NCBI GenBank assembly: GCA_033977485.1
Contig: CM066988.1
Location: forward strand, 8,039,501 to 8,103,500
DNA: 64,000 nucleotides
DNA from: Hydrangea macrophylla
Taxonomy: Eukaryota; Streptophyta; Magnoliopsida; Cornales; Hydrangeaceae
Reading direction: 5' to 3'
The first letter of the stretch is position 1. Every line of letters begins with the position of its first letter. The position numbers and the translations under genes were made by a program. Below the pieces are notes generated by a model. It saw only the letters and a list, made by a program, of their open reading frames with translations. It did no database searches and was not told where the DNA came from. Below, one piece after another: positions 63,673 through 64,000 of the stretch.

Positions 63673-64000
63673 TCAAAATTGTTCTATAATGGTCCGAATG
63701 GACCAAGATCACTTCGAGCACCTCAATTGTGCCTAAAGAAAGTTGTAGGAAGAAACAGAATTGAAAATCGAGTCTTGGTTAGGGAGAATGATGCAAAAAT
63801 ACATTTTGAAACCTCAACTATTTCATTAAAGGGCATACGGGGGTGTTGGGGGTCAAAATTGTCCAATAATGGTTCGAATGGACCGGGACCACTTCGAGAA
63901 ACTCACTTGTGCTTAAAAAAAGTTGTAGGAAGAAACGAAATTGAAAATCGAGTTCCGTTAGGGAGTGACACAAAAATGCATTTTGAAATCTAAACCCTTT
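63673..64000 (+). repeat. 179-bp tandem array, right part, continuing off the window
   Basis: The array resumes after the LTR in the same phase (markers near 63816 and 63993) and reaches the window end. Confidence 0.9.

Overview
The window reads as nuclear DNA of a flowering plant, most likely a eudicot. Two host genes lie in dense layers of plant transposable elements: Athila, TAT and copia retrotransposons, large solo LTRs, an RTE-type LINE, Mutator-like and CACTA transposases, hAT and foldback MITEs, and satellite-like arrays. Nothing bacterial or organellar was seen.

Layout. 1-4150: left-truncated Athila-type element on the minus strand (protease, gag, tRNA-Asp primer site, 1.66-kb LTR). 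4151-6256: end of a large LTR. 6907-7860: intact intronless gene for a six-pass membrane protein. 12042-33706: one complete five-exon gene on the minus strand for peroxisomal 2,4-dienoyl-CoA reductase (297 aa, ending SKL). Its last exon (12042-12196) is separated from exon 4 (31339-31561) by a 19.1-kb intron. That intron holds a LINE end, a solo LTR bounded by GATCC duplications (14261-22874), a very young intact copia element nested inside the LTR (16876-22033, identical LTRs), and two Mutator-like transposase copies in opposite orientation forming a large imperfect palindrome (23641-26830). 34617-47782: complete 13.2-kb TAT-type gypsy element with ACAAT duplications. Its sense genes are ruined by stops, and between pol and the 3' LTR it carries a separate antisense gene with its own TATA box, three recognisable introns and a plant-mobile-domain-like product. 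47783-51440: mostly unrecognised, with a 50-bp minisatellite. 51464-54746: a 3.3-kb LTR with an adjacent primer site but no coding body. 54747-55900: copia integrase remnant. 55975-64000: a 111-bp array built of 37-bp subunits, a 178-bp array, a CACTA transposase fragment, then a diverged 179-bp array. The last is interrupted by a 3.3-kb LTR (60359-63672, TCAAA duplications) that itself carries a hAT MITE (61247-61788, 8-bp duplications).

Order of events. Target duplications and nesting give a relative history. The copia element is younger than the solo LTR it interrupts. The hAT MITE is younger than the LTR around it, which is younger than the 179-bp array. TAT LTRs differ by roughly 3-4% where compared by eye, whereas the copia LTRs are identical.

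The two host genes look functional. All splice junctions of the reductase keep reading phase, including across the 19-kb intron, so its transcript must carry the element load, including the Mutator palindrome. All product names come from remembered family motifs; no database search was possible.
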